Part shown: in pieces, positions 1 to 6,683 of the stretch
Position numbering within the stretch: position 1 is the stretch's first letter
Layout: every line of letters starts with the position of its first letter
Origin: CAZVUW01 sp964629825
GTDB taxonomy: Bacteria; Actinomycetota; Nitriliruptoria; Euzebyales; Egibacteraceae
Direction of reading: 5' to 3'
Length of the DNA: 16,653 nt
Assembly (NCBI GenBank): GCA_964629825.1
Contig: CAZVUW010000074.1
Coordinates: forward strand, 1 to 16,653
Made by a program: the position numbers and the translations under genes
Notes under the pieces: generated by a model
What the model was told of the DNA's origin: nothing
What the model saw: the letters and a program-made list of their open reading frames with translations, nothing else
Databases searched by the model: none

Positions 1-1
1 C

Positions 2-634
2 TACATCCCCCGCTCGCTGTGGGAGGGCGGCGTTCGCGACGGCGTGGCCGACCTGGCCCGCTCGCTGCCGATGGGCGACCCGACGGACCTGTCGAACTTC
101 CTCGGCGCCGTGATCAGCCAGGACGCCCTGAAGCGCCAGGTCGAGGCCATCGAGCGCGCCAAGAGCGAGGGTGCCGAGGTGCTGGTCGGCGGCACGGCCG
201 ATGACAGCACCGGCTGGTTCGTCCAGCCCACCGTGCTGGTCACGACCAACCCGACCGCGGACACCATGTGCCGCGAGCTGTTCGGCCCGGTGCTGACCGT
301 CTACGTCTACGACGACTCGGGCAGCGGCTGGGATGACGTGCTGGAGCTGGCCGACACGACCAGCCCCTACGCCCTCACCGGCGCCATCTTCGCCAACGAC
401 CGCTACGTCATCGACCACGCCCTGACCGCGCTGCGCAACAGCGCGGGCAACTTCTACGTGAACGACAAGCCGACCGGTGCGGTCGTCGGTCAGCAGCCCT
501 TCGGCGGCGCCCGCGCGAGCGGCACCAACGACAAGGCCGGCTCCTCCCTGAACCTCCTGCGCTGGGTCAGCCCGCGCACCATCAAGGAGACGTTCGTCCC
601 GCCGACCGACTGGCGCTACCCGCACCTCGGCTGA
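2..634 (+). CDS. pruA: Delta-1-pyrroline-5-carboxylate dehydrogenase, C-terminal part (5' end outside window)
   Basis: This is the last 210 residues of an aldehyde dehydrogenase superfamily protein, open from the window edge. The enzyme oxidises glutamate semialdehyde/P5C to glutamate with NAD+, the second step of proline catabolism. The visible part contains the CRELFGPV segment (the family's E-x-F-G-P motif). It also has a long stretch reading GNFYVNDKPTGAVVGQQPFG followed by GARASGTNDKAG, which is characteristic of P5C dehydrogenases rather than other aldehyde dehydrogenases. The catalytic Cys and the N-terminal NAD-binding part lie upstream and cannot be checked, and it is also unknown whether a proline dehydrogenase domain or gene is linked. 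A GTG at 44 is in frame but internal to the homologous region, so it is not the start. The gene converges on the SDR gene at 725-1486. Confidence 0.93.
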   Translation, partial: YIPRSLWEGGVRDGVADLARSLPMGDPTDLSNFLGAVISQDALKRQVEAIERAKSEGAEVLVGGTADDSTGWFVQPTVLVTTNPTADTMCRELFGPVLTVYVYDDSGSGWDDVLELADTTSPYALTGAIFANDRYVIDHALTALRNSAGNFYVNDKPTGAVVGQQPFGGARASGTNDKAGSSLNLLRWVSPRTIKETFVPPTDWRYPHLG

Positions 635-677
635 GCCTGACCACCACGGCCTGGTCCGACCCTCGACGCTGGGGGCC

Positions 678-715
678 TCGACCCGTTGGGGGAATATCCG
701 CCGCAAACGGGTCGA
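678..715. terminator. Perfect inverted repeat between convergent genes, likely bidirectional terminator
   Basis: TCGACCCGTT (678-687) is matched by its exact reverse complement AACGGGTCGA (706-715), giving a 10-bp stem with an 18-nt loop. It sits in the 90-bp gap between the pruA stop and the stop of the convergent SDR gene, the expected place for a shared transcription terminator. There is no T-tract on either side, so it is not a classical intrinsic terminator. Non-canonical hairpin terminators of this kind are common in high-GC actinobacteria. Confidence 0.55.
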
Positions 716-724
716 CGGACGCCC

Positions 725-1486
725 CTAGCGCGGCGCCATGCGGATCGCGCCGTCGAGGCGGATGACCTCGCCGTTGAGCATCGGGTTCTCGCAGATGTGG
801 CGCACCAGGGCCGCGTACTCGGCGGGATCGCCGAGGCGGCGGGGGTGCGGGACCTGCGCGGCGAGGGAGTCCTGCACCTCCTGCGGCAGCCCGGCGAGCA
901 TCGGGGTCGCGAAGATGCCGGGCGCGATGGCCATGCAGCGGATCTGCCGGTCGGCGAGGTCGCGCGCGATCGGCAGGGTCATACCGGCGACGCCGGCCTT
1001 GGAGGCCGAGTAGGCGGCCTGGCCGACCTGCCCCTCGAAGGCGGCGACGGAGGCGGTGTTGACGATGACGCCGCGCTCGCCGTCGACGGGCTCATGCTCG
1101 AGCATCGCCTCGACGGCCAGGCGGATCACGTTGAAGGTGCCGATCAGGTTGATCGTCACGACGCGGGAGAACTGCTCCAGCGGCAGCGGCCCGTCGCGGC
1201 CGACGACGCGACCGGGCGTGGCAACCCCGGCGCAGCTGACCACCACGTGCAGACCGCCGAGCTCGCGCGCAGCGGCCACCGCCGCGGCGACGTCGTCCGG
1301 GGACGTGACGTCGCCGGGGGCGAAGCGGGCCCGGTCGCCGAGCTCCGCGGCCGCCTCCTCGCCGGCGCTGCCGGGCAGGTCGAGCAGCACGACCGCCGCT
1401 CCCGCCGCGGTCAACTCGCGCGCCGTGGCCCGCCCCAGCCCCGATGCCCCGCCCGTCACCAGGGCCACCTTGCCGTCCAGCTGCAT
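725..1486 (-). CDS. 3-hydroxyacyl-CoA dehydrogenase type 2 (HSD10-like short-chain dehydrogenase)
   Basis: This is a 253-residue classical SDR. It shows the nucleotide-binding TGGASGLG at residues 11-18, Asp36 at the end of beta-2 (NAD preference), the N-I/L-x-G-type Asn113, and the catalytic Ser146, Tyr159 and Lys163 in NTASVAAF...YSASK. The segments VAAFEGQVGQAAYSASK, MTLPIARDLA, RLGDPAEYA and the C-terminal NGEVIRLDGAIRM are those of the HSD17B10/type II 3-hydroxyacyl-CoA dehydrogenase branch. These enzymes oxidise short-chain or 2-methyl-3-hydroxyacyl-CoA during beta-oxidation and isoleucine breakdown. The length is normal for the family. The start is supported by a strong Shine-Dalgarno AGGAGGGG (1496-1503) with a 9-nt spacer. 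No other beta-oxidation gene is adjacent. The gene is divergent from the DAHP synthase gene and convergent with pruA. The family assignment is strong; the exact substrate is inferred. Confidence 0.92.
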   Translation of the reverse strand: MQLDGKVALVTGGASGLGRATARELTAAGAAVVLLDLPGSAGEEAAAELGDRARFAPGDVTSPDDVAAAVAAARELGGLHVVVSCAGVATPGRVVGRDGPLPLEQFSRVVTINLIGTFNVIRLAVEAMLEHEPVDGERGVIVNTASVAAFEGQVGQAAYSASKAGVAGMTLPIARDLADRQIRCMAIAPGIFATPMLAGLPQEVQDSLAAQVPHPRRLGDPAEYAALVRHICENPMLNGEVIRLDGAIRMAPR

Positions 1487-1495
1487 GCCTGTTCG

Positions 1496-1531
1496 CCCCT
1501 CCTGGAGTGGTTGATCCGCGGGGAAAGACTA
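1496..1531 (-). promoter_or_regulatory. Possible -10 box and ribosome binding site of the HSD10-like gene
   Basis: Reading the minus strand, TAGTCT (1531 to 1526) fits the TANNNT actinobacterial -10 pattern, and AGGAGGGG (1503 to 1496) is a near-ideal Shine-Dalgarno before the ATG at 1486. Together they would give a leader of roughly 33 nt. I see no good -35 element, so the promoter part is tentative and the ribosome binding site is firm. Confidence 0.4.
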
Positions 1532-1586
1532 CCGGCAGTTCGCCAGACCCTTTGCGTCCCGGGTTGGGGGGTGTGACCATGGGGTC

Positions 1587-2942
1587 ATGAGCAGCACCTT
1601 GGAGGCCTGGTCTCCTTCGTCATGGCGTCCCCTCCCGGCCCGGCAGCAACCGAGCTGGCCGGACGAGGGAGAGCTCGACCGGACCTTGTCCGACCTCGCG
1701 GCGCAACCACCGCTGGTGTTCGCCGGAGAGATCCGCGACCTGCGTGAACGCCTGGCCGAGGTGGCAGCCGGCCGGGCGTTCCTGCTTCAGGGCGGGGACT
1801 GCGCGGAGACCTTCGCGGCCTTCAGCGCGGACTCGATCAGGGACAAGCTGAAGGTGCTTCTGCAGATGGCGGTGGTCCTGACCTACGGCGCCGCGCTGCC
1901 GGTCGTCAAGGTGGGGCGGATCGCGGGGCAGTTCGCCAAGCCGCGCTCCTCCGACCTCGAGACCGTGGACGGGCAGAGCCTGCCCTCCTACCGCGGCGAT
2001 GCCGTCAACGACATCGCCTTCAGCGCGGAGGCTCGCACGCCCGACCCGCGGCGCCTGCTCCAGGCCTACAACCAGGCGGCGGCGACCCTGAACCTGCTGC
2101 GCGCCTTCACCCGCGGCGGCTTCGCGGACCTGCGGCGGGTGCACGCCTGGAACCAGGAGTTCGTCGCGGCGAGCCCGCAGGGGCGCCACTACTCGGCGGT
2201 CGCGGACGAGATCGACCGCGCGCTGGCGTTCCTCGAGGCCTGCGGCATCGACGTGAGCAGCGATCCGCGCTTCTCGACGGTCGACTTCTGGACCTCGCAC
2301 GAGGCGCTGCTGCTCGGCTACGAGGAGGCCCTGACCCGCCGCGACTCGCTGACCGGCGACTGGTACGACTGCTCGGCGCACATGCTGTGGATCGGCGAGC
2401 GCACCCGCGACCCGGACGGCGCGCACGTCCACTTCCTGTCGGGGGTGGGCAACCCCGTCGGCGTGAAGCTCGGGCCGACGGCGACGGTCGAAGAGGCCCA
2501 CGCCCTGGCGAAGAGCCTCAACCCCGACAACGAGCCCGGGCGGCTCACGTTCATCACCCGCATGGGCGCCGACAAGGTGGGCGATGCGCTGCCCGAGCTG
2601 GTCCGCGGGGTGCGCGACCTCGGGCTCCAGGTCGTCTGGTCGTGCGACCCGATGCACGGCAACACGTTCACGTCGGAGACGGGCTACAAGACGCGGCGCT
2701 TCTCCGACGTGCTGGCGGAGCTGCGCACCTTCTTCGCCGTGCACGCGGCCGAGGGCACGGTGCCGGGCGGGGTCCACATCGAGCTGACCGGCGAGGACGT
2801 CACGGAGTGCCTCGGCGGCGCGCAGGAGATCGCCGACCTCGACCTCCAGCACCGCTACGAGACGGCCTGCGACCCGCGCCTCAACAACCAGCAGTCGCTG
2901 GAGCTGGCATTCCTCGTGGCCGACATGCTGCGCGCAGGCTGA
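1587..2942 (+). CDS. aroG: Class II 3-deoxy-D-arabino-heptulosonate 7-phosphate (DAHP) synthase
   Basis: The 451-residue protein condenses phosphoenolpyruvate with erythrose 4-phosphate, the committed step of the shikimate pathway. It is the class II (plant/actinobacterial) type. Visible signatures are LLQGGDCAE (Cys72), VKVGRIAGQFAKPR (106-120), CDPMHGNT (His357), GGVHIELTGEDVTEC (Glu399) and CDPRLN (Asp429). Cys, His, Glu and Asp in these positions are the metal ligands in the Mycobacterium tuberculosis enzyme, so the protein should be active. The N-terminal extension of about 40 residues ahead of the barrel is the region that supports feedback regulation in that enzyme; whether it binds aromatic amino acids here is not visible. 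The ATG at 1587 is preceded only by a weak G-rich stretch. The gene ends 7 bp before the end of the convergent ypfJ-type gene. Confidence 0.96.
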   Translation: MSSTLEAWSPSSWRPLPARQQPSWPDEGELDRTLSDLAAQPPLVFAGEIRDLRERLAEVAAGRAFLLQGGDCAETFAAFSADSIRDKLKVLLQMAVVLTYGAALPVVKVGRIAGQFAKPRSSDLETVDGQSLPSYRGDAVNDIAFSAEARTPDPRRLLQAYNQAAATLNLLRAFTRGGFADLRRVHAWNQEFVAASPQGRHYSAVADEIDRALAFLEACGIDVSSDPRFSTVDFWTSHEALLLGYEEALTRRDSLTGDWYDCSAHMLWIGERTRDPDGAHVHFLSGVGNPVGVKLGPTATVEEAHALAKSLNPDNEPGRLTFITRMGADKVGDALPELVRGVRDLGLQVVWSCDPMHGNTFTSETGYKTRRFSDVLAELRTFFAVHAAEGTVPGGVHIELTGEDVTECLGGAQEIADLDLQHRYETACDPRLNNQQSLELAFLVADMLRAG

Positions 2943-2949
2943 CCGGCCG

Positions 2950-3834
2950 TTACAGCGACGGCGCCGAGAAGGTGTCGCACGCGGCCGGGTCGCCCTCCTG
3001 AAGCCCCCTCATCAGCCAGCGCTTGCGCTGCTCGCTGGAGCCGTGCGTCCAGGTCTCGGGCGTGACGCTTCCGCTGAAACGCTCCTGGATGTAGTCGTCA
3101 CCGATGACCTGGGCTGCATCCACGCCCTCGGCGACGTCCTGCTCGGTGATCTCGGTGATGATCGGCTCGCCGCCCTCCGCCGGGGTCGTGGTCGCGTGGT
3201 GCGCCCACACGCCGGCGTAGCAGTCGGCCTGGAGCTCCAGCCGGACGGCGTCGCTGTCGGCGCCCTCGCGGGTTCGGACCCGCTCCATCTGGCCGGTGAG
3301 GTTCTGGATGTGGTGGCCGAACTCATGGGCCAGGACGTAGGCCTCGGCGAAGTCGCCGCCCTGCGCGCCGAAGCGCTGCTCGAGGTCGCGGAAGAAGCCC
3401 AGGTCGAGGTAGACCCCCGCGTCGGCCGGGCAGTAGAACGGCCCGACCTGGCTGGACGCCTGGCCGCAGCCGGTGCTCACGCCACCGCTGAAGGTGTTGA
3501 ACAGCGCCGGCGTGTACTGCCCGCCCGCATCGGCCATGGCGGCGTCCCAGTAGTCCTGGATGCTGTTCTCGTAGGCGACGAAGCGGCACTCGGCGTTGGT
3601 CTCTACGTCGGCGCCGGTCTCGCAGCTCTCCAGCTCCCCGCCGGCGGGCGCCTCCGCGCCCGACCCGCCGCCCAGCAGCGCCCCCGGGTCGACTCCCAGG
3701 GCCATGGCGATCAGCAGGACAAGCAGCCCGCCCACACCGCCCGCGGCTACCCCGCCGCGCGCCATCCCGCCGCCCCGTCCGCGCCGGTCGCGCACGTTCG
3801 ATGTGTCGAGACGTGCCCGGCGGTTGATTCGCAT
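2950..3834 (-). CDS. ypfJ: YpfJ-family neutral zinc metallopeptidase, membrane anchored
   Basis: This is a 294-residue protein starting MRINRRARLDTSNVRDRRG, the usual N-terminus of the YpfJ/neutral zinc metallopeptidase family (PF04228). A Gly-rich membrane segment at about residues 27-47 follows the basic N-terminus, so the catalytic domain should be outside the membrane. The zincin motif HEFGHH lies at residues 170-175 (His170, Glu171, His174), followed by LELQADCYAGVWAH around 199-212, the conserved family block likely to carry the third ligand. Four or more cysteines in the outer domain may form disulfides. The reading frame stays open upstream to 3906. I chose the ATG at 3834 because it matches the family start and has GGAG 7 nt before it. 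It lies 81 bp downstream of marP on the same strand. The physiological substrate of this family is unknown. Confidence 0.9.
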   Translation of the reverse strand: MRINRRARLDTSNVRDRRGRGGGMARGGVAAGGVGGLLVLLIAMALGVDPGALLGGGSGAEAPAGGELESCETGADVETNAECRFVAYENSIQDYWDAAMADAGGQYTPALFNTFSGGVSTGCGQASSQVGPFYCPADAGVYLDLGFFRDLEQRFGAQGGDFAEAYVLAHEFGHHIQNLTGQMERVRTREGADSDAVRLELQADCYAGVWAHHATTTPAEGGEPIITEITEQDVAEGVDAAQVIGDDYIQERFSGSVTPETWTHGSSEQRKRWLMRGLQEGDPAACDTFSAPSL

Positions 3835-3915
3835 CCTGCTGCTCCGATCCCCGCGGGCTCTGCCGGCCCGACCTAAGCAGGATGGGCCGATGCGCCCCCG
3901 CTCCAAACGCCGCGG

Positions 3916-5109
3916 CTAGAAGCGGCAGGAGCCGGTGCCCACGGCGGTGTTGCGCACCGCGGCCGAGTTCACTGCCGGCGCGACCTGCTCCGCGGTCAGC
4001 GCGTAGCCGGTCCCGGGGATGCCCGCATCGGCGGCGAACACGACCCCGGCCACGCGCCCGTCCGAGGTGACGAACGGCCCCCCGGAGTCACCCTGCTCTA
4101 CCCCCGCGGAGACGACGAGGACCTCGCGCTCGACCTGACCCGCGCCGTAGATGTCGCGTCCCACGGCGCGGATGCGGGTCTGCACGGTGGCCGGGCGCAC
4201 CACCAGCTCGGTCTGGCCGCCGGGGAAGCCGAGCGTCGCGCCCTCGGTGTCGCGCTCCGCCGGCTCGTCCGCCCACTCCAGGGCCGCGGCGCGCAGCCCA
4301 GGCGCGGCGAGCACCGCCAGGTCGAGCTCGGGGTCGTAGTGGATCGCGGCCGCCTGCCAGTCCCCCGCCGCGTCCCGGACGATGATTGCCTCGGCTCCGG
4401 CCACGACGTGCGCGTTGGTGACGACGATGCCGGCCCGGGCGACGAAGCCGCTGCCGTAGGAGATCCCGCCGCAGCCCAGGGCCTGCACCTGCACGGCGGC
4501 GGGGCGCCCGGCGGCGGCCGCGGCCTGCACGGCCGCCTCGCTGGTGGGGCCCACCGGCGGCGCGGTCACCCCGCGCTGGAGCCCGGAGAAGACCTGCGGG
4601 AAGCCGTGGCGGTCGAGGTACGAGCCGACCCGGCCGAAGAGGTCGGGTGCCGGCGGCAGGGCGGCATCCAGCCCGGCGACGACACGGGAGGAGCGGACCT
4701 GCTGCGCGACCGACGGGAACGGGCCCTGGGTGAGCACCGAGGCCGTCAGCCAGACCACCAGGACGAACCAGGTGGCGCCGACGAGGATGCCGACGCCGCG
4801 GTCAAGCCCTCCGATGCCTGCGCGCTCGGCCGCACCGCGCAGTCTCAGCCCGACCGCGATGCCCGCCGCCTGGCCCAGGACGAGGAACACCGCCAGCAGC
4901 GAGATCGTGAGCAGCGCGAGCGTGGCTCCGGGACGATCGATGACCTGGGCAGCCAGCGGCGGCGCGGCCGCCGCGCCCAGCAGGAGGCCGACCGCGGAGC
5001 CGGCGAAGGCGGCCATCTGCGACAGCGCCCCCTGGAGGAACCCCCGGACCAGCGCATAGGAGAAGGCCACCATCAGGAGCACGTCGAGCAGGTTCATCCG
5101 GGGCTCCAT
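3916..5109 (-). CDS. marP: MarP-type membrane serine protease (CvpA-like N-terminus plus trypsin-like domain)
   Basis: This 397-residue protein has a hydrophobic N-terminal third with about four membrane spans (near residues 8-25, 33-50, 60-85 and 105-125, CvpA/colicin-V-production-like). A trypsin-like protease domain follows on the outer side. The triad is seen as TNAHVVAG (His234), DPELDLAVL (Asp263) and GVEQGDSGGP (Ser342), one residue off the numbering I recall for M. tuberculosis MarP. Cys213 and Cys395 match the position of the MarP disulfide pair that locks the active conformation. MarP protects mycobacteria against acid by activating cell-wall hydrolysis. Two starts are possible: ATG 5109, exactly 7 nt after a TAACCT -10 box (leaderless), and ATG 5097, preceded by GGAG with a 6-nt spacer. 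I prefer 5109. The gene diverges from the dehydratase and precedes ypfJ. Confidence 0.92.
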   Translation of the reverse strand: MEPRMNLLDVLLMVAFSYALVRGFLQGALSQMAAFAGSAVGLLLGAAAAPPLAAQVIDRPGATLALLTISLLAVFLVLGQAAGIAVGLRLRGAAERAGIGGLDRGVGILVGATWFVLVVWLTASVLTQGPFPSVAQQVRSSRVVAGLDAALPPAPDLFGRVGSYLDRHGFPQVFSGLQRGVTAPPVGPTSEAAVQAAAAAGRPAAVQVQALGCGGISYGSGFVARAGIVVTNAHVVAGAEAIIVRDAAGDWQAAAIHYDPELDLAVLAAPGLRAAALEWADEPAERDTEGATLGFPGGQTELVVRPATVQTRIRAVGRDIYGAGQVEREVLVVSAGVEQGDSGGPFVTSDGRVAGVVFAADAGIPGTGYALTAEQVAPAVNSAAVRNTAVGTGSCRF

Positions 5110-5116
5110 CGCACCC

Positions 5117-5122
5117 AGGTTA
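5117..5122 (-). promoter_or_regulatory. -10 box for leaderless marP transcript
   Basis: TAACCT on the minus strand (5122 to 5117) fits TANNNT and ends 7 nt before the ATG at 5109. Transcription would therefore begin at or next to the A of the start codon. No clear -35 element is visible. A CGGCGC-CT-GCGCCG inverted repeat (5144-5157) lies upstream and could be a binding site or chance in GC-rich DNA. Confidence 0.45.
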
Positions 5123-5204
5123 GTGACGCCCCGGCGACTCCAGCGGCGCCTGCGCCGTGGTCGACGGGCCGTGCCCTGCGGTAGCGGCACGGATCGGCAG
5201 CCGT

Positions 5205-5210
5205 TAGCGT
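5205..5210 (+). promoter_or_regulatory. -10 box for leaderless dehydratase/racemase transcript
   Basis: TAGCGT at 5205-5210 is 7 nt before the ATG at 5218, the spacing expected when transcription starts on the A of the start codon. There is no Shine-Dalgarno in front of this gene, which fits a leaderless mRNA. A -35 element is not recognisable. Confidence 0.42.
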
Positions 5211-5217
5211 CCAGCGG

Positions 5218-6171
5218 ATGATCGAGCTCTCAGACGTCCAAGCGGCTGCCGAGCGCCTGCGCGGCGTCGCCCACCGCACCCCCGTGCTCACCTCCAGGAC
5301 GCTCGACGCCCGCGTCGGCGCCACCGTCGGCTGCAAGGCCGAGAACCTCCAGCGCGGCGGGGCCTTCAAGCTGCGCGGCGCCTACAACGCCATGGCCTCC
5401 CTCCCGCCCGAGGACTTGCAGCGCGGCGTGGCCGCCTTCTCCTCCGGCAACCACGCCCAGGCGGTCGCCATCGCCGCCGGCCTCCTGGGAACCAGCGCAG
5501 TCATCGTCATGCCCGAGGACACGCCGACGGCCAAGGTCGAGGCCACGCGCGGCTACGGCGCCGAGGTCGTCACCTACGACCGCTACACCGAGGACCGCGA
5601 GGCGGTCGGCGCCGCCCTCGCCGCCGAGCGCGGGCTCACGCTCATCCCGCCATACGAGCACCTGGCGGTGATGGCCGGCCAGGGGACCGTGGCCCTCGAG
5701 CTGATCGAGGACTTCGGCCCGCTGGACGTGCTGCTGGTGTGCGTCGGCGGCGGCGGTCTGATGGCCGGCTGCGCGACGGCGGCCAAGGGCATCGACGCCC
5801 GCACCCGCGTCATCGGCGTCGAGCCCGAGGCCGGCGACGACACCAAGCGCTCGCTGGAGGCGGGCGAGCGGGTGCGCATCGAGGTGCCCCGCACCATCGC
5901 CGACGGCCAGCAGGCCGAGATCCCCGGCGCCATGACGTTCGAGGTGAACCGCCGCCTGGTGGACGACATCGTCCTGGTCAGCGACCGCGCGATCCTCGAC
6001 GCGATGGCCTTCGCATTCGACCGGATGAAGACCGTGCTCGAGCCCTCGGGCGCCTGCGCCCTGGCGGCGCTGCTGGCGGGTCGGGTCGACGTCGCCGGGA
6101 AGCGCGTCGGGGTGACCCTGTCGGGCGGCAACGTGGGTCTCGCCCGCTTCCTGGAGCTGATGGCCGCCTAG
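5218..6171 (+). CDS. PLP-dependent threonine/serine dehydratase, serine-racemase-like subtype
   Basis: This is a 317-residue fold-type II PLP enzyme. Lys51 in GGAFKLRGAYN is the PLP Schiff-base lysine, SSGNHAQ (75-81) is the substrate loop, GGGGL (177-181) holds the phosphate and SGGN (302-305) faces the ring nitrogen. There is no C-terminal ACT-type regulatory domain, so it is not a biosynthetic IlvA of the long form. Two details point to the serine racemase / threo-3-hydroxyaspartate ammonia-lyase branch. First, the second Ser of SSGN (Ser76) is present, where TdcB/IlvA have Ala. Second, EPEAGDD (Glu202, Gly206, Asp208) reproduces the spacing of the racemase divalent-metal site. It may therefore racemise and/or deaminate L-serine, or act on threonine or hydroxyaspartate; the sequence does not settle which. 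It is divergent from marP, with no obvious operon partner. Confidence 0.88.
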   Translation: MIELSDVQAAAERLRGVAHRTPVLTSRTLDARVGATVGCKAENLQRGGAFKLRGAYNAMASLPPEDLQRGVAAFSSGNHAQAVAIAAGLLGTSAVIVMPEDTPTAKVEATRGYGAEVVTYDRYTEDREAVGAALAAERGLTLIPPYEHLAVMAGQGTVALELIEDFGPLDVLLVCVGGGGLMAGCATAAKGIDARTRVIGVEPEAGDDTKRSLEAGERVRIEVPRTIADGQQAEIPGAMTFEVNRRLVDDIVLVSDRAILDAMAFAFDRMKTVLEPSGACALAALLAGRVDVAGKRVGVTLSGGNVGLARFLELMAA

Positions 6172-6174
6172 CGG

Positions 6175-6672
6175 CTAGAGCAGGATCCGGATCTCGCCGT
6201 CGCTGGCGTGGAGCACCGCCCGGGCGGCCTCGTGCAGCTTGGCGTGATGCGCCCGGAACTCCTCGACGACGCCGTTGACGTGCTCGACCTGGGCCGAGGC
6301 CTCGGACGCGACCTCCCCCTCGCCGGCGAGCGCCTGCAGCGCCGCGTCCCAGTCGGTGCTCTCGGCGGCGCGGCGCAGATGCATCGTCGGGGCCTGGAGG
6401 AGGGCGCGCTCGAGGTCCTGGATCACCGTCAGCACCACGTCGGTGGTCGTCCGCACGCCCGGTGTGGTCAGCAGGTGCAGCGCCTGCAGCTTGCGCATGG
6501 CCATCGCCATCACCAGCTGCGGATCGCCCAGCTCGGAGACTGCGGAGTCCACCTCGCGCAGATCCAGGGTGATGTGCGAGGGCACCCCGAACCACTCCCG
6601 GAGCGTGTCGAACAGCCACGCCGCCGACTCCCGGGCGGCCAGAAGCTCGCGGGGCTTGGGGATCTGCTCCAT
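6175..6672 (-). CDS. Uncharacterised 165-residue helical protein, second gene of a LysR unit
   Basis: I do not recognise this protein. The 165 residues run from MEQIPKPREL to SDGEIRILL and are predicted by eye to be almost entirely alpha-helical. There is no signal peptide or membrane span, no cysteine, and a long charged, heptad-like C-terminal region (about 115-155). Repeated hydrophobic spacing around VMAMAMRKLQALHLL (54-68) suggests a helical bundle or dimer. The ATG at 6672 lies 11 bp after the stop of the LysR gene on the same strand and has only a poor Shine-Dalgarno, so translation probably depends on the upstream gene. The open frame continues upstream through LysR in another phase; that extension is a high-GC artefact. 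The stop is 3 bp from the end of the convergent dehydratase gene. A role in the regulator's response is possible but is inference only. Confidence 0.7.
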   Translation of the reverse strand: MEQIPKPRELLAARESAAWLFDTLREWFGVPSHITLDLREVDSAVSELGDPQLVMAMAMRKLQALHLLTTPGVRTTTDVVLTVIQDLERALLQAPTMHLRRAAESTDWDAALQALAGEGEVASEASAQVEHVNGVVEEFRAHHAKLHEAARAVLHASDGEIRILL

Positions 6673-6683
6673 CGCTCGGCAGG

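Noticed and set aside
686..1576. Plus-strand open frame of about 296 codons opposite the HSD10-like gene
   Set aside because: Its translation is low complexity; the minus strand encodes a textbook SDR with all catalytic residues.
1620..2852. Minus-strand open frame of about 410 codons opposite the DAHP synthase
   Set aside because: Low-complexity shadow of a clearly conserved class II DAHP synthase; no recognisable motifs.
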